Counted from the stretch's first letter, positions 26,826 through 37,052 are shown. The stretch is 64,000 nucleotides of DNA from Oxalobacteraceae bacterium (GCA_947448025.1 CANFLV010000006.1:62001-126000); one strand, 5' to 3'. Numbers and translations: made by a program. The notes: generated by a model from the letters alone, not told the origin.

Positions 26826-29800
26826 ATGAACGAAAATACGCCATCCGTCCCGTCAGCACCGTTTGCTGATTTCCTGCCCGAATTGGGTTGCCAGTCAGCC
26901 TATCGTGCACGCATCACGGAGGCATGGCGCTTGCCTGAAACGCTCGCGATTCCGGCGCTACTGGAACAGGCGCGATTGCCGGAACAGCTGCGCAAGAGCA
27001 GCCAGGAGTTAGCCTACCGCATCGCTGATCATCTGCGCCATCAAAGCGCGGCCAGTGGCGGGGCTGGCATCGTGCAAGGATTGCTGCAGGAATTTTCCCT
27101 CTCGTCGGAAGAGGGCGTGGCCTTGATGTGCCTCGCCGAAGCCTTGCTGCGCATACCGGATACCGCCACCCGCGATGCGCTGATCCGCGACAAGATCACG
27201 CAGGGTCAATGGCAAAGCCACCTCGGCCACAGCGCCTCGGTCTTCGTCAATGCCGCCACCTGGGGCTTGCTGGTCACCGGTAAAGTCGTGGCAGAACACA
27301 ATGAGCGTGGCCTGTCGGCAGCGCTGGCTCGATTATTGACGACAGGCGGCGAGCCACTGATCCGCAAAGGCATGGACATGGGCATGCGCATGCTGGGTGA
27401 GCAATTCGTCACCGGCGAAACGATCACCCGGGCGCTCGCCAATTCACGCAGGCTTGAAGCCGAAGGTTTCCGCTATTCCTACGACATGCTCGGCGAGGCG
27501 GCGCTGACGGCCGCGGACGCCGAGCGTTACCTGCGTGCTTACGAACAGGCCATCGCTGCCATTGGTCAAGCCTCGGCCGGGCGTGGCGTAGTTGAGGGAC
27601 CTGGTATTTCGATCAAGCTATCGGCCCTGCATCCACGCTACTGCCGCGCGCAGAGTGTGCGCGTGATGGCCGAGCTTTACCCGCTCTTGTTGCGCCTGTG
27701 CCGGCAGGCTAAAGAATACGACATCGGCCTCAATATCGATGCCGAAGAAAGCGAGCGACTTGAGCTCTCGCTGGAACTGCTGGCGCGCCTGTGTTTCGCG
27801 CCCGAGCTGCACGGCTGGCAAGGCATCGGCTTTGTCGTGCAGGCATATCAAAAACGCTGTCCCTTCGTCATCGATTACCTGATCGATCTCGCGCAGCGCA
27901 GTCAGCATCGGCTGATGATACGACTCGTCAAAGGCGCATACTGGGATAGCGAGATCAAGCGCGCCCAGATCGACGGGCAAGACGGCTATCCGGTCTTCAC
28001 GCGCAAACCTTATACCGACATTTCCTATCTCGCCTGCGCGAAAAAATTACTCGCGGCGACTGAGACCGTTTATCCGCAATTCGCCACGCATAACGCGCAG
28101 ACGCTGGCTGCCATTTATCAGATGGCCGATCCGGCAAAATTTACACCGGGTCAATATGAATTCCAGTGCCTGCACGGCATGGGCGAAGCGCTCTATCTGC
28201 AAGTCGTGGGCGCCAGCAAGCTCGGGCGTCCTTGCCGCATCTATGCGCCGGTCGGCACACACGAAACCTTGCTCGCCTATCTGGTGCGCAGGCTGCTTGA
28301 GAATGGCGCGAATACCTCCTTCGTGAACCGGATTTCCGATGCGACAATTTCATTGGACGCGCTGATTCAGGATCCGGTCGACGCAGTGGAACAAATGGCG
28401 GCGCAGGATGGCGTCATCGGCTTGCCGCATCCAGCCATCGCCTTGCCGGCAGCGCTCTATGGCGCGTCGCGCAAGAATTCCCGCGGGCTCGACCTCGCCG
28501 ATGAACTTCAGCTGCTTCGGCTCGCGTCCTTGCTGGCGGACTCTGCCGCGCAGCTCTGGCATGCGGCGCCGATGCTGGCTGCAGAAGCTGCGTACGCCAA
28601 CGCGCGGCCTGTGCACAATCCTGCCGATCACGCCGATGTCGTAGGTCGCGTTCAGGAAGCGACGGCGAGCGATGTCGATGCCGCCTTGGGCTACGCTGTC
28701 GCTGCCTTGCCTGCATGGACGTCAAGTGCGCCTGGTGCGCGCGCTGACATGCTCGAAGCTGCTGCAGATTTGTTTGATGCGGACATGCCGCGCCTGATGG
28801 GATTGCTGATGCGCGAAGCCGGAAAATCCTGTGCAAACGCGATTGCCGAGGTGCGTGAAGCGGTCGATTTTCTGCGCTTTTATGCCGCACAGAGTCGCCG
28901 GGATTTTTCCAATGCGACGCATCAGCCGCTCGGCATTGTGGTCTGCATCAGCCCATGGAATTTTCCGCTCGCGATTTTTACGGGCCAGCTTGCAGCAGCC
29001 CTTGCTGCCGGCAATGTCGTGCTGGCAAAGCCTGCCGAACAAACGCCGCTGATCGCAGCTGTAGCGGTGCGGCTGCTTTGGCAGGCAGGCGTGCCGCGCG
29101 GCGCAGTGCAACTCTTGCCGGGGCAGGGTGAGCTTGTCGGTGCGCAGCTGGTCAACGATGCGCGCATCGCTGGCGTGATGTTCACCGGCTCGACGGAAGT
29201 CGCGCGGATTTTGCAAAGAAGTCTTGCCGCCCGCTTGAGTCCGCATGGTTATACGATCCCGCTGATCGCCGAGACCGGCGGCCAGAATGCGATGATCGTC
29301 GATTCGTCCGCGCTGGCCGAACAGGTCGTCACCGACGTGCTGGTGTCGGCATTTGACAGTGCCGGACAGCGCTGTTCGGCGCTGCGCGTCCTGTGCATAC
29401 AGGACGAGGCCTTTGCGCCTATCCTCGCCATGCTCAAAGGCGCCATGCAGGAACTCAAGCTCGGTAATCCCACGACATTGGCAACGGATGTCGGGCCGGT
29501 CATCGACGCCGAGGCCAAGGCCAGCATCCTGCGCCATATCGAGGCCATGCGCGCGCAAGGTCGCAAGGTATTTCAGCCGTCATCGACGTCCGCAGCAGCG
29601 CTCGCCAAGGGCAGCTTCGTACTGCCGACCTTGATTGAAATCGACAGCCTGCACGAATTGCAAAACGAGATATTCGGACCGGTCTTACACCTCCTGCGCT
29701 ACCAGCGTGAGGACATGGCCGCGCTGCTGGATGATATCAACGGCACAGGCTTCGGCCTGACTATGGGCATCCATACACGCATCAATGAAACGATGACGCT

Positions 29801-30569
29801 GGCGCTCGCCAAAGCGAAGGCGGGCAATGTCTACATCAATCGCAATATGGTCGGCGCGGTCGTGGGCGTGCAGCCGTTTGGCGGGGAGGGATTGTCCGGC
29901 ACCGGGCCGAAGGCGGGCGGGCCTATGTATCTGTATCGCTTGCTGGCGCGGCGACCAGACGACGCCATGCAGCGGGCTATGGCCGCGACAGGCGGCGCTG
30001 TTCGGCCGGGAAGCGCCAGACCGAGCCCTACTTTGGCGGCATTGCAGGCCTGGGCAGAACGATCCGCGCATCCGGCTCTTGCCGGCCTGTGCGCGAAATT
30101 CGCGCAGCAATCCTGTAGAGGTACAGAGCTAACTTTGGCCGGGCCGACCGGCGAATGCAATACGTATAGCCTGCATCCACGCGAAATGGTCTTGTGTCTT
30201 GCCGAACATGATGACGATCGCCTTGCGCAGCTGGCCGCCGTATTGGCTGTGGGAAGTCGCCCGCTCTGGCCTGGTGGATATGAAACCCTGCTGCATCAGC
30301 TGCCAGTCGTCGTACAGGAAAAAATCGTCGTGAGCGCAGATTGGAAGAGCGCTGCGGTCGAATTCGATGCAGTGCTGCATCATGGCAGCAGCGCATCCTT
30401 GCTCGCAATCGGCATGGCTATCGCGCGGCGGCCGGGGGCTATCATCAGCGTGCACGGATTTGCTTGCGGTGATGTTGCGCTGCCACTCGAGTCGCTGGTG
30501 ATCGAGCGTTCCTTAAGTGTCAATACCGCCGCCGCCGGAGGTAATGCCAGTTTGTTGACGCTCAGTTAA
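26826..30569 (+). CDS. putA: Bifunctional proline dehydrogenase / glutamate-semialdehyde dehydrogenase
   Basis: About 1247 residues. The FAD proline dehydrogenase half carries RLVKGAYWDSEIKRAQ. The aldehyde dehydrogenase half carries SPWNFPLAIFTGQ, ETGGQNAMIVDSSA and the catalytic Cys in SAGQRCSALRVL. It ends with QPFGGEGLSGTGPKAGGP and a C-terminal ALDH-superfamily-like extension. It oxidises proline to glutamate with substrate channelling, at the inner membrane face. The N-terminal ribbon-helix-helix DNA-binding domain of trifunctional PutA is absent, so it should not autorepress. The ATG at 26826 is preferred over 26778 because of the AAGAGAAA site. Confidence 0.96.
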   Translation: MNENTPSVPSAPFADFLPELGCQSAYRARITEAWRLPETLAIPALLEQARLPEQLRKSSQELAYRIADHLRHQSAASGGAGIVQGLLQEFSLSSEEGVALMCLAEALLRIPDTATRDALIRDKITQGQWQSHLGHSASVFVNAATWGLLVTGKVVAEHNERGLSAALARLLTTGGEPLIRKGMDMGMRMLGEQFVTGETITRALANSRRLEAEGFRYSYDMLGEAALTAADAERYLRAYEQAIAAIGQASAGRGVVEGPGISIKLSALHPRYCRAQSVRVMAELYPLLLRLCRQAKEYDIGLNIDAEESERLELSLELLARLCFAPELHGWQGIGFVVQAYQKRCPFVIDYLIDLAQRSQHRLMIRLVKGAYWDSEIKRAQIDGQDGYPVFTRKPYTDISYLACAKKLLAATETVYPQFATHNAQTLAAIYQMADPAKFTPGQYEFQCLHGMGEALYLQVVGASKLGRPCRIYAPVGTHETLLAYLVRRLLENGANTSFVNRISDATISLDALIQDPVDAVEQMAAQDGVIGLPHPAIALPAALYGASRKNSRGLDLADELQLLRLASLLADSAAQLWHAAPMLAAEAAYANARPVHNPADHADVVGRVQEATASDVDAALGYAVAALPAWTSSAPGARADMLEAAADLFDADMPRLMGLLMREAGKSCANAIAEVREAVDFLRFYAAQSRRDFSNATHQPLGIVVCISPWNFPLAIFTGQLAAALAAGNVVLAKPAEQTPLIAAVAVRLLWQAGVPRGAVQLLPGQGELVGAQLVNDARIAGVMFTGSTEVARILQRSLAARLSPHGYTIPLIAETGGQNAMIVDSSALAEQVVTDVLVSAFDSAGQRCSALRVLCIQDEAFAPILAMLKGAMQELKLGNPTTLATDVGPVIDAEAKASILRHIEAMRAQGRKVFQPSSTSAAALAKGSFVLPTLIEIDSLHELQNEIFGPVLHLLRYQREDMAALLDDINGTGFGLTMGIHTRINETMTLALAKAKAGNVYINRNMVGAVVGVQPFGGEGLSGTGPKAGGPMYLYRLLARRPDDAMQRAMAATGGAVRPGSARPSPTLAALQAWAERSAHPALAGLCAKFAQQSCRGTELTLAGPTGECNTYSLHPREMVLCLAEHDDDRLAQLAAVLAVGSRPLWPGGYETLLHQLPVVVQEKIVVSADWKSAAVEFDAVLHHGSSASLLAIGMAIARRPGAIISVHGFACGDVALPLESLVIERSLSVNTAAAGGNASLLTLS

Positions 30570-30636
30570 GTTCGCCCATGTCGCGCCGGGAGTGGAGGCG
30601 TACAGGATCGCAAAACGCTGCGTCTGACTCGCTACG

Positions 30637-30673
30637 TAAAAATGCCCAATACGATTAGGATCGTATTGGGCAT
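30637..30673 (-). terminator. Terminator after pepA (perfect 14-bp hairpin)
   Basis: ATGCCCAATACGAT (30642-30655) and ATCGTATTGGGCAT (30660-30673) are perfect complements around a 4-nt loop. On the minus strand five T residues follow. It also lies downstream of putA and may stop both. Confidence 0.88.
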
Positions 30674-30696
30674 CGCTGCTGCATTTTGCCGCTGGA

Positions 30697-32199
30697 TTAC
30701 TTCACGCGGTTCAGCAGGAAAGTTGTCAGCAGAGGCACTGGACGACCGGTCGCACCTTTCGCGCCGCCGCCCTTCCAGGCAGTCCCGGCGATATCCAGAT
30801 GCGCCCAGGTGTACTGGCGAGTGTAGCGCTCGAGGAAGCAGGCTGCCACGATGCTGCCGCCGCCGGGTGCGCCGATATTGGCCATGTCCGCGAAGTTTGA
30901 TTTCAGCTGTTCGTTATAAGCTTCTTCGATCGGCATGCGCCAGGCGGTGTCACCGGTGTGCTTGCCCGCGGCGAGCAATTCCTCGGCCAGGCCATCGTGG
31001 GCGGCATCGTGACGGGTGAACATGCCAGTATTATGGCTGCCCAGCGAGACCACGCAGGCGCCGGTCAAGGTCGCGATATCGACCACGGCGGCCGGCTTGA
31101 AACGCTCGACATAGGTCAGCGCATCGCACAAGACCAGACGGCCTTCGGCGTCGGTGTTGAGGATTTCAATCGTCTGGCCCGACATGGAGGTGACGATGTC
31201 GCCCGGCTTGGTCGCGCGGCCGCTCGGCATGTTTTCGCAGGCGGCGATGACGCCGATGACGTTGAGCTTCAACTTCATTTCCGCAATCGCGCGCATCGTG
31301 CCCAGCACCGAGGCGGCGCCGCACATGTCGTATTTCATTTCATCCATGGCTGCGCCGGGTTTCAGCGAAATGCCGCCGGTGTCGAAGGTGATGCCTTTGC
31401 CGACCAGGACGGTCGGTGCCTCTTTCGCCTTGCCGCCCATGTGTTTCAGGACGATGAATTTCGGTGGTTCGTCGCTGCCGGCCGTGACCGACAGGAAGCT
31501 GCCCATCTTCAGCGCTTGCAGCTGTTTCGTGTCGAGGATTTCAACGCCGAGCTTGTAATCCTTGGCCAGCTGCTTGGCCGTATTGGCGAGGTAAGTCGGG
31601 GTGCAGATATTGGCCGGCAGATTACCCAGATCCTTGGTCAGCTCGACGCCGTTGGCCAGCGCGATAGCCTGGGCCAATGCGTTTTTAGCTGCAGTCACGT
31701 CTGCCGCGGCGAGCGCAAAAGCGCACTTTTTCACGCCGGCGGCCGGTGCATCTTTTTTGCTCTTCAAGCTGTCGGAACGGTAGAGGCTTTCACGCAGCGT
31801 CAATGTCGCGGTTTGCACGGCCCATGCAGTATCGTGCGCCGTGATGCCATCGAGCGGCAGGGCGATGATGCCATCGGCAGCGCCGAGGCTGGCAAAACCG
31901 CGCGCTACGGACTGGATCGCGCTCGTGAAATCCTTGCCGCTGACGGCGCCTTCCTTGCCCAGGCCGACCAGCAGCACGCGCTCGGCAGCAGCACCCGCAA
32001 GGCCCCGCAGCAGCAGGGTCGTGCCCGCCTTGCCGGAAATGTCGCCCGATTTGACGGCAGCAGTCAGTTCACCTTTTTTGTCGAGGGCTTGTGCCGCGAC
32101 AGATAAGGTCTTGTCTTCAAAGATACCGACAACGAGACAGCCGGTTTTACTGGTGGCGATGGTATTCTTTGCGTCGAATGCTTTTATGCTAAAGTCCAC
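30697..32199 (-). CDS. pepA: Leucyl aminopeptidase
   Basis: 500 residues, M17 family, hexameric with two metal ions per active site. The signature [10 protein letters not shown] and metal/catalytic segments [15 protein letters not shown] and GAAS are present. It removes N-terminal residues from peptides in the cytoplasm; some members also bind DNA at recombination sites. The start is GTG at 32199 with a strong GAGGAG seven bases upstream. It is divergent from lptF across 40 bp, a conserved arrangement in proteobacteria. Confidence 0.96.
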   Translation of the reverse strand: MDFSIKAFDAKNTIATSKTGCLVVGIFEDKTLSVAAQALDKKGELTAAVKSGDISGKAGTTLLLRGLAGAAAERVLLVGLGKEGAVSGKDFTSAIQSVARGFASLGAADGIIALPLDGITAHDTAWAVQTATLTLRESLYRSDSLKSKKDAPAAGVKKCAFALAAADVTAAKNALAQAIALANGVELTKDLGNLPANICTPTYLANTAKQLAKDYKLGVEILDTKQLQALKMGSFLSVTAGSDEPPKFIVLKHMGGKAKEAPTVLVGKGITFDTGGISLKPGAAMDEMKYDMCGAASVLGTMRAIAEMKLKLNVIGVIAACENMPSGRATKPGDIVTSMSGQTIEILNTDAEGRLVLCDALTYVERFKPAAVVDIATLTGACVVSLGSHNTGMFTRHDAAHDGLAEELLAAGKHTGDTAWRMPIEEAYNEQLKSNFADMANIGAPGGGSIVAACFLERYTRQYTWAHLDIAGTAWKGGGAKGATGRPVPLLTTFLLNRVK

Positions 32200-32239
32200 G
32201 AGTTACTCCTCAAAAAATGAACCGCAATTATAGTCTCAA
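32200..32239. promoter_or_regulatory. Overlapping divergent -10 elements (pepA/lptF)
   Basis: TATAAT on the minus strand (32232-32227) and TATAGT on the plus strand (32229-32234) overlap. The plus element lies 5 bp before the lptF ATG, so the lptF messenger could be leaderless. No clear -35 boxes are seen. Confidence 0.45.
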
Positions 32240-33370
32240 ATGATTTTTCAACGCGCTCTCCGCAGCGAATTGGTCAGTACTGCCGGGGCAGTGTTTACGA
32301 CGCTGTTCACCATCACGATCACAAATATGCTTATCCGCATCCTCGGCCAGGCCGCTGGCGGGAAAGTCGCGTCAGCGGATGTCGTGGCCCTGATCGGTTT
32401 TGCAGCACTTAATTATCTGCCGCAGATCCTGATCCTGACGGGCTTTATCTCGGTTTTGCTGGTGGTGGCGCGCAGTTATCAGGATTCGGAAATGGTGGTC
32501 TGGTTTGCCTCGGGCCTGAGCCTGGCGCGCTGGATCAAGCCGGTCATGGCGTTTGGTCTTCCGATCGTGCTGTTGACGACCGTTCTCAGCTTTGTGCTGA
32601 CACCGTGGGCCGCGCGCCAGAGCGCAGAATTTCGCGAACGCTTCGAAAAGCGCGAAGACATCGCCCGCGTCTCACCCGGAAAATTTCAGGAATCCTCCTC
32701 ATCGGATCGCGTCTTTTTCGTTGAGAGCGTCTCCGGTGATGCGAGCAAGGTACAGAACATCTTCGTCAATTCGACCGCCAATGGTCGCACCAGCGTGGTC
32801 CTTGCCAAGGAAGGTTCAATAGAAACCAATGCGCGTGGCGACAAGATGCTGGTCATGGAAAAAGGTCGGCGCTATGACGGCGTGCCGAAGCAGTCCGACT
32901 TCCAGGTGATGGAATTTGAAAAATACAGCGTCGTCATTGGCCGCCAGGCAGATGTCGTGGCCGGTAACAAATCGGTGGCGGCCTTGCCGACCGAGGATTT
33001 GCTGGCGGATTTCAATCGCGTCAACGCCGGTGAACTCTTGTGGCGTAGTGCCTTGCCTGTCATGGCGCTGATGCTGATGCTGCTGGCGATCCCGCTGAGT
33101 TTTGTCAATCCGCGCAGTGGTCGCTCGGCGAATTTATTGATCGCGTTGATGCTGTTTGTGGTCTATTCGAACATGAGTAGCGTCTTCCAGGTCGCCGTGG
33201 CGCAAGGCCGCTTATCGTTCTGGCTTGCCTTCTGGCCGATTCACGCGCTGGCGGCACTGACGGTGGCGCTGCTGTTTTCGCTGCGCCTCAATCGCAATAG
33301 TCGCTGGCATCCGGCCGTCGTGTTCGGTGCAATGCGGCGCGCATTGCGTTCACGGCGCGAGGCCAGCTGA
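32240..33370 (+). CDS. lptF: LPS export system permease LptF
   Basis: 376 residues: six membrane helices, three on each side of a periplasmic jellyroll-like domain (about 125-265). With LptG it forms the membrane part of the LptB2FG ABC complex, which lifts lipopolysaccharide from the inner membrane into the LptC-A-D bridge. MIFQRALRSELVSTAGAVF at the start is family-typical. No Shine-Dalgarno sequence is seen before the ATG. The stop TGA overlaps the lptG ATG (TGATG). Confidence 0.94.
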   Translation: MIFQRALRSELVSTAGAVFTTLFTITITNMLIRILGQAAGGKVASADVVALIGFAALNYLPQILILTGFISVLLVVARSYQDSEMVVWFASGLSLARWIKPVMAFGLPIVLLTTVLSFVLTPWAARQSAEFRERFEKREDIARVSPGKFQESSSSDRVFFVESVSGDASKVQNIFVNSTANGRTSVVLAKEGSIETNARGDKMLVMEKGRRYDGVPKQSDFQVMEFEKYSVVIGRQADVVAGNKSVAALPTEDLLADFNRVNAGELLWRSALPVMALMLMLLAIPLSFVNPRSGRSANLLIALMLFVVYSNMSSVFQVAVAQGRLSFWLAFWPIHALAALTVALLFSLRLNRNSRWHPAVVFGAMRRALRSRREAS

Positions 33371-34518
33371 TGCGCGTACTGCAAAAATATTTTGCGACTG
33401 AACTCGTGCGCGGGATCCTGTTCGTGCTGGCGGCGCTACTTGCGCTGTCGATGTTTTTCGACTTGATGGGCGAGCTGAAATCGGTCGGGCGCGGCGCCTA
33501 CCAGCTGCAACATGCCTTCCTTTACGTCTTGATGGGCACGCCAGTCTATGTCTATGAAATGATGCCGATTGCAGCGCTGATCGGCACCATCTGGACGTTG
33601 GCACAATTTGCTGCGCGTTCGGAAATGACGATCATGCGCGTATCGGGCATGTCGACCGGCATGGCGGCCATGATGCTGGCGAAAATCGGTGCGGTGTTTG
33701 TCCTGTTCACTTTCGTGTTTGGTGAAGTGCTGTCGCCGGTGGCCAGCGAAATGGCGGAAAAAATGAAGCAGCAGCTGCAAGGTAACGCGGTGTCGCAGGA
33801 ATTCCGCTCGGGGCTGTGGACCAAGGATTTGATCAAGGAAAGCGGCGTCACCGGAAAAATCGTTGGTTCGCGTTTCCTCAATGTGCGCGAGGTCCGCAGC
33901 ACGGGTGAACTGCGTGAAGTCAAAATTTATGAATTCGATAATAGCTTTCGCCTGACGGGCATCCTCACCGCGGCCAGCGGTAAATATGTCGAGGCCAATA
34001 TCTGGGAATTCACCGACGTATCGGAGACTCTGTTCCCAAATATCGTTCTGACCCAGGAGGCGACGCTGGAAGATTTGAAGACGGCGATTTCGGTGCGCGC
34101 ATTGCCGTCGAAGAAAATGATTTCGGAAGTTACACCCGATCTCATTGCCGTGCTCTTCGCCGATCCCGACCGCATGTCGGCCTCCGACCTGAGTGCCTAC
34201 ACGCGTCACCTCGCGGAGAACCGGCAGCATACCGAGCGCTATGAAATCGCGTTTTGGAAAAAGATCATTTATCCGTTTGCGGTTCTCGTGATGATGGCGC
34301 TCGCCTTGCCTTTCGGTTACCTGCAGGCGCGCGCCGGCGGCGTGAGTCTGAAAATTTTCAGTGGCATCATGATCGGCGTGAGCTTCCATTTGCTCAACAC
34401 GCTGTTCTCGCATCTGGCACTGCTCAATACCTGGCCGGCGCTGCTGACGGCCCTGACGCCGAGCCTGCTATTTCTGATGATCGCGATCCTCGCCTTGCGC
34501 TGGGTAGAAAGACATTAA
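33370..34518 (+). CDS. lptG: LPS export system permease LptG
   Basis: 382 residues with the same six-helix plus periplasmic-domain layout as LptF. MRVLQKYFATELVRGILFV at the N-terminus and EMTIMRVSGMS after the second helix pair are LptG hallmarks. Its ATG overlaps the lptF stop by one base, coupling the two permeases at a 1:1 ratio. The ATPase gene lptB is not in the window. Confidence 0.94.
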   Translation: MRVLQKYFATELVRGILFVLAALLALSMFFDLMGELKSVGRGAYQLQHAFLYVLMGTPVYVYEMMPIAALIGTIWTLAQFAARSEMTIMRVSGMSTGMAAMMLAKIGAVFVLFTFVFGEVLSPVASEMAEKMKQQLQGNAVSQEFRSGLWTKDLIKESGVTGKIVGSRFLNVREVRSTGELREVKIYEFDNSFRLTGILTAASGKYVEANIWEFTDVSETLFPNIVLTQEATLEDLKTAISVRALPSKKMISEVTPDLIAVLFADPDRMSASDLSAYTRHLAENRQHTERYEIAFWKKIIYPFAVLVMMALALPFGYLQARAGGVSLKIFSGIMIGVSFHLLNTLFSHLALLNTWPALLTALTPSLLFLMIAILALRWVERH

Positions 34519-34543
34519 TGAACCCCACTTCCGGAGACACCGC

Positions 34544-34918
34544 ATGACCCGACAAACCCTGGTGTTGTTTGCCCATGGCGCCCGCGATCCGCGCTGGGCG
34601 GGCCCCTTTCAACGACTGCAGGCGATTTTGCAGGCGCGACAGCCAGAGGTCAAAGTTGGTCTCGCCTTCCTCGAATTCATGACGCCGGATTTGCCGACCC
34701 TGGTCGCTGAAGCGGTCGCGCAAGGCAGTCTGGATATTGCGCTGGTGCCGATATTTTTAGGCCAGGGCGGGCATGTGCTGCGGGATTTGCCTGTGCTGCT
34801 TGAACAATTGCGTGAGACGCATCCGGGCCTGGAGATTCGTGTGGCGCAGGCAGTCGGTGAGAATGCCGACGTGTTGAATGCGATCGCGGATTATTGTGAG
34901 CTGGCGTTGAGTCATTAA
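34544..34918 (+). CDS. cbiX: Small CbiX-type sirohydrochlorin chelatase
   Basis: 124 residues, the short single-domain chelatase form (CbiXS). The metal-binding His lie in FAHGARD (about residue 10) and GGHVLRD (about residue 78). It inserts cobalt or iron into sirohydrochlorin. Beside the cobA-cysI operon the likely role is siroheme for sulfite reductase, that is SirB-like ferrochelatase work. This is inference from context. The gene converges with cobA and follows lptG by 25 bp, so it may be co-transcribed with lptFG. Confidence 0.85.
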   Translation: MTRQTLVLFAHGARDPRWAGPFQRLQAILQARQPEVKVGLAFLEFMTPDLPTLVAEAVAQGSLDIALVPIFLGQGGHVLRDLPVLLEQLRETHPGLEIRVAQAVGENADVLNAIADYCELALSH

Positions 34919-34931
34919 AGACCGCCGAACA

Positions 34932-34954
34932 CAGTGCATGGCGCACTGCGTTTT
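34932..34954 (+). terminator. Possible terminator after cbiX
   Basis: CAGTGC (34932-34937) pairs with GCACTG (34943-34948), followed by CGTTTT. The stem is short and the T run has only four residues. Confidence 0.45.
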
Positions 34955-34959
34955 AATGA

Positions 34960-35721
34960 TCAGGCAGCCTGATCGCGTAATTCTTGCAGCAGATCTGCGG
35001 CCGCACGTTCAGCCAAGGCCTCACCGATCATGACCAGCACAGGTCCACTGGCTGCGGCCAGTCCGCTGGCCAAGTCACTGAGCCGCATGCGCAAAACGCG
35101 CTCATTAGCGCAGCTGCAATTTTCCACAATGATGACGGGCGTAGTTGCACTGCGACCCTGCGCCAGCAAACGATGCGCCGTGCTTGCCGCCTCCTTGCCG
35201 CCCATGTACTGCACCAGCGTATCAGTATCTGGCAGCGCTTCCTGCTCAGGTTGATCCGGCGCCGTGCTGGTGGTGAAAAACGCGACGCTGCGCGAAACGC
35301 CACGCTTTGTCAGTGGCTGCTGCGTCGATGCTGCAGCAGCGAGCGCGGCCGTAATGCCGGGCACGATTTCGACGTCAATACCGTGCGCTTCGAGCGCACA
35401 CAATTCTTCATCCGCGCGACCAAACAGCATCGGGTCGCCGCCCTTGAGCCGCACTACAAAACCATATTTTGCCGCACTGTCGACGAGCTGCTTGTTGATG
35501 AAAGCTTGCGCCGTCGACAGCTTGCCGCAGCGTTTGCCCACGGCGATCTTGACAGCTTGCGGACACAGTTCCAGCATCTCTTCCGTCACCAGCGCATCGT
35601 GCAGCACGACTTCGGCTTGCGCCAGCAGTCGTGCCCCGCGCACCGTGATCAAATCAGCGGCGCCTGGGCCGGCACCGATCAGGAAGACCTTGCCGTATTT
35701 AATGTGCGCGGATGCAGACAT
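34960..35721 (-). CDS. cobA: Uroporphyrinogen-III C-methyltransferase
   Basis: 253 residues. The family motifs are VFLIGAGPGAADLITVRGARLL at the N-terminus and the SAM/tetrapyrrole segment RLKGGDPMLFGRADEEL near the middle. It methylates uroporphyrinogen III twice to precorrin-2, the first step to siroheme. The enzyme is monofunctional: it lacks the CysG N-terminal dehydrogenase/chelatase, so precorrin-2 oxidation must be encoded elsewhere. The ATG at 35721 lies 6 bp after the cysN stop; a TTG at 35730 overlapping that stop is possible. It is the last gene of the sulfate operon. Confidence 0.93.
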   Translation of the reverse strand: MSASAHIKYGKVFLIGAGPGAADLITVRGARLLAQAEVVLHDALVTEEMLELCPQAVKIAVGKRCGKLSTAQAFINKQLVDSAAKYGFVVRLKGGDPMLFGRADEELCALEAHGIDVEIVPGITAALAAAASTQQPLTKRGVSRSVAFFTTSTAPDQPEQEALPDTDTLVQYMGGKEAASTAHRLLAQGRSATTPVIIVENCSCANERVLRMRLSDLASGLAAASGPVLVMIGEALAERAAADLLQELRDQAA

Positions 35722-35726
35722 GGCGA

Positions 35727-37052
35727 TCAATCCAGATGGATCATGCCAGCGGCGACCGTCTGGTGCGTGACTTCATCGATGAGGATGAAGGCGCCCGTAG
35801 CACGGATGGCGGCGTAGCTGTCAGCGGCCAGCGGCTGCTGCACATTGAGCGTGACGGTAGCGATGTCATTGAGCTTGAGCGAGGTGGCCGGCCGGGTTTC
35901 CTGGGTATTGATGTCGAGCAGGGTATCGATATGCGTTACGCGTGCCGCGACTTGGCGCGTGGTGTGCTTGAGCCAGTATTTGCGCTTGGTGTCGAGCGCA
36001 TCTTCCGACAGCCAGCAGACTTCGGCATTCAAGGTCTTCAGCACAGTGGCAGGACGCTCGGCGGAAGCAAGCATGTCGCCGCGCGAAATATCCAGATACT
36101 CGTCCAGCAGCAGCGTGACGGACTGACCGACGACGGCTGATTCGAGCGATCCGTCCAGCGTCAGGATATCCTTGACGGTGGCTGAGAGGCCGCTCGGCTG
36201 CACGACGATCTTGTCGCCACGGCTGACCTTGCCAGCTTCAATGCGGCCCATGTAGCCACGGAAGTCTTGCGCTTCATGGCCATTGTGGCGCGCCACGAGT
36301 TGCACCGGGAAGCGGAAAGGCTCGTCATGTGATTCATCGTAGACCGACAGCGACTCGAGCAATTCAATCAGCGTCGGACCCTGGTACCACGGCATCTTGT
36401 CGCCAGCGGTGACGACATTGTCGCCGGCCAGCGCTGACAGTGGAATCGGCTGGATGTCCTGCAGGCCGAGTTGCGCTGCAAATTCACGGTAAGCGGCGAC
36501 GATGCGGTCATACACGGTCTGGTCGTAATTGACGAGATCCATCTTGTTCACAGCGACGACGACATGCTCGATGCGCAGCAGATGTGCGATGGTCGAATGG
36601 CGTTTTGTCTGTGTCAGCAGTTCGACGCTGCCGTCGTCACCGAGCTTGACCTTGGAGACGTCGATGAGGATGATCACTGCGTCTGCTGTTGAAGCGCCCG
36701 TGACCATATTGCGTGTGTACTGCTCATGGCCTGGGGTATCGGCGATGATGAATTTGCGTTTTGGTGTCGCGAAATAGCGGTAGGCGACGTCGATCGTGAT
36801 GCCTTGCTCGCGTTCGGCTTCGAGGCCGTCGGTCAGCAGCGACAGGTCGATCGTGTCGCCCACGGTACGTTTGTGTTTGGCGCGGGACATCGCATCGAGC
36901 TGGTCGGCGAAAATGCCTTTGCTGTCGAACAGCAGGCGGCCGATCAGCGTGCTCTTGCCATCGTCGACCGAACCGGCCGTAATAAAGCGCAGCAAGCCGC
37001 GTTCCTTGCCCTTAGTCGCAGGCAGGGTTGAATTCTCAAGCACGGCGTTCAT
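35727..37052 (-). CDS. cysN: Sulfate adenylyltransferase subunit 1 (GTPase)
   Basis: 441 residues. The GTPase motifs are GSVDDGKST (27-35), DTPGH and NKMD, followed by elongation-factor-like beta-barrel domains. GTP hydrolysis by CysN drives APS formation by CysD. No CysC (APS kinase) domain is fused at the C-terminus, which fits direct use of APS by the CysH enzyme next door. The ATG overlaps the cysD stop by one base (TGATG). Confidence 0.95.
   Translation of the reverse strand: MNAVLENSTLPATKGKERGLLRFITAGSVDDGKSTLIGRLLFDSKGIFADQLDAMSRAKHKRTVGDTIDLSLLTDGLEAEREQGITIDVAYRYFATPKRKFIIADTPGHEQYTRNMVTGASTADAVIILIDVSKVKLGDDGSVELLTQTKRHSTIAHLLRIEHVVVAVNKMDLVNYDQTVYDRIVAAYREFAAQLGLQDIQPIPLSALAGDNVVTAGDKMPWYQGPTLIELLESLSVYDESHDEPFRFPVQLVARHNGHEAQDFRGYMGRIEAGKVSRGDKIVVQPSGLSATVKDILTLDGSLESAVVGQSVTLLLDEYLDISRGDMLASAERPATVLKTLNAEVCWLSEDALDTKRKYWLKHTTRQVAARVTHIDTLLDINTQETRPATSLKLNDIATVTLNVQQPLAADSYAAIRATGAFILIDEVTHQTVAAGMIHLD

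Noticed and set aside
30958..32106. 382-codon plus-strand frame opposite pepA
   Set aside because: It lies wholly within a well-conserved aminopeptidase gene and has no recognisable domain or ribosome binding site.
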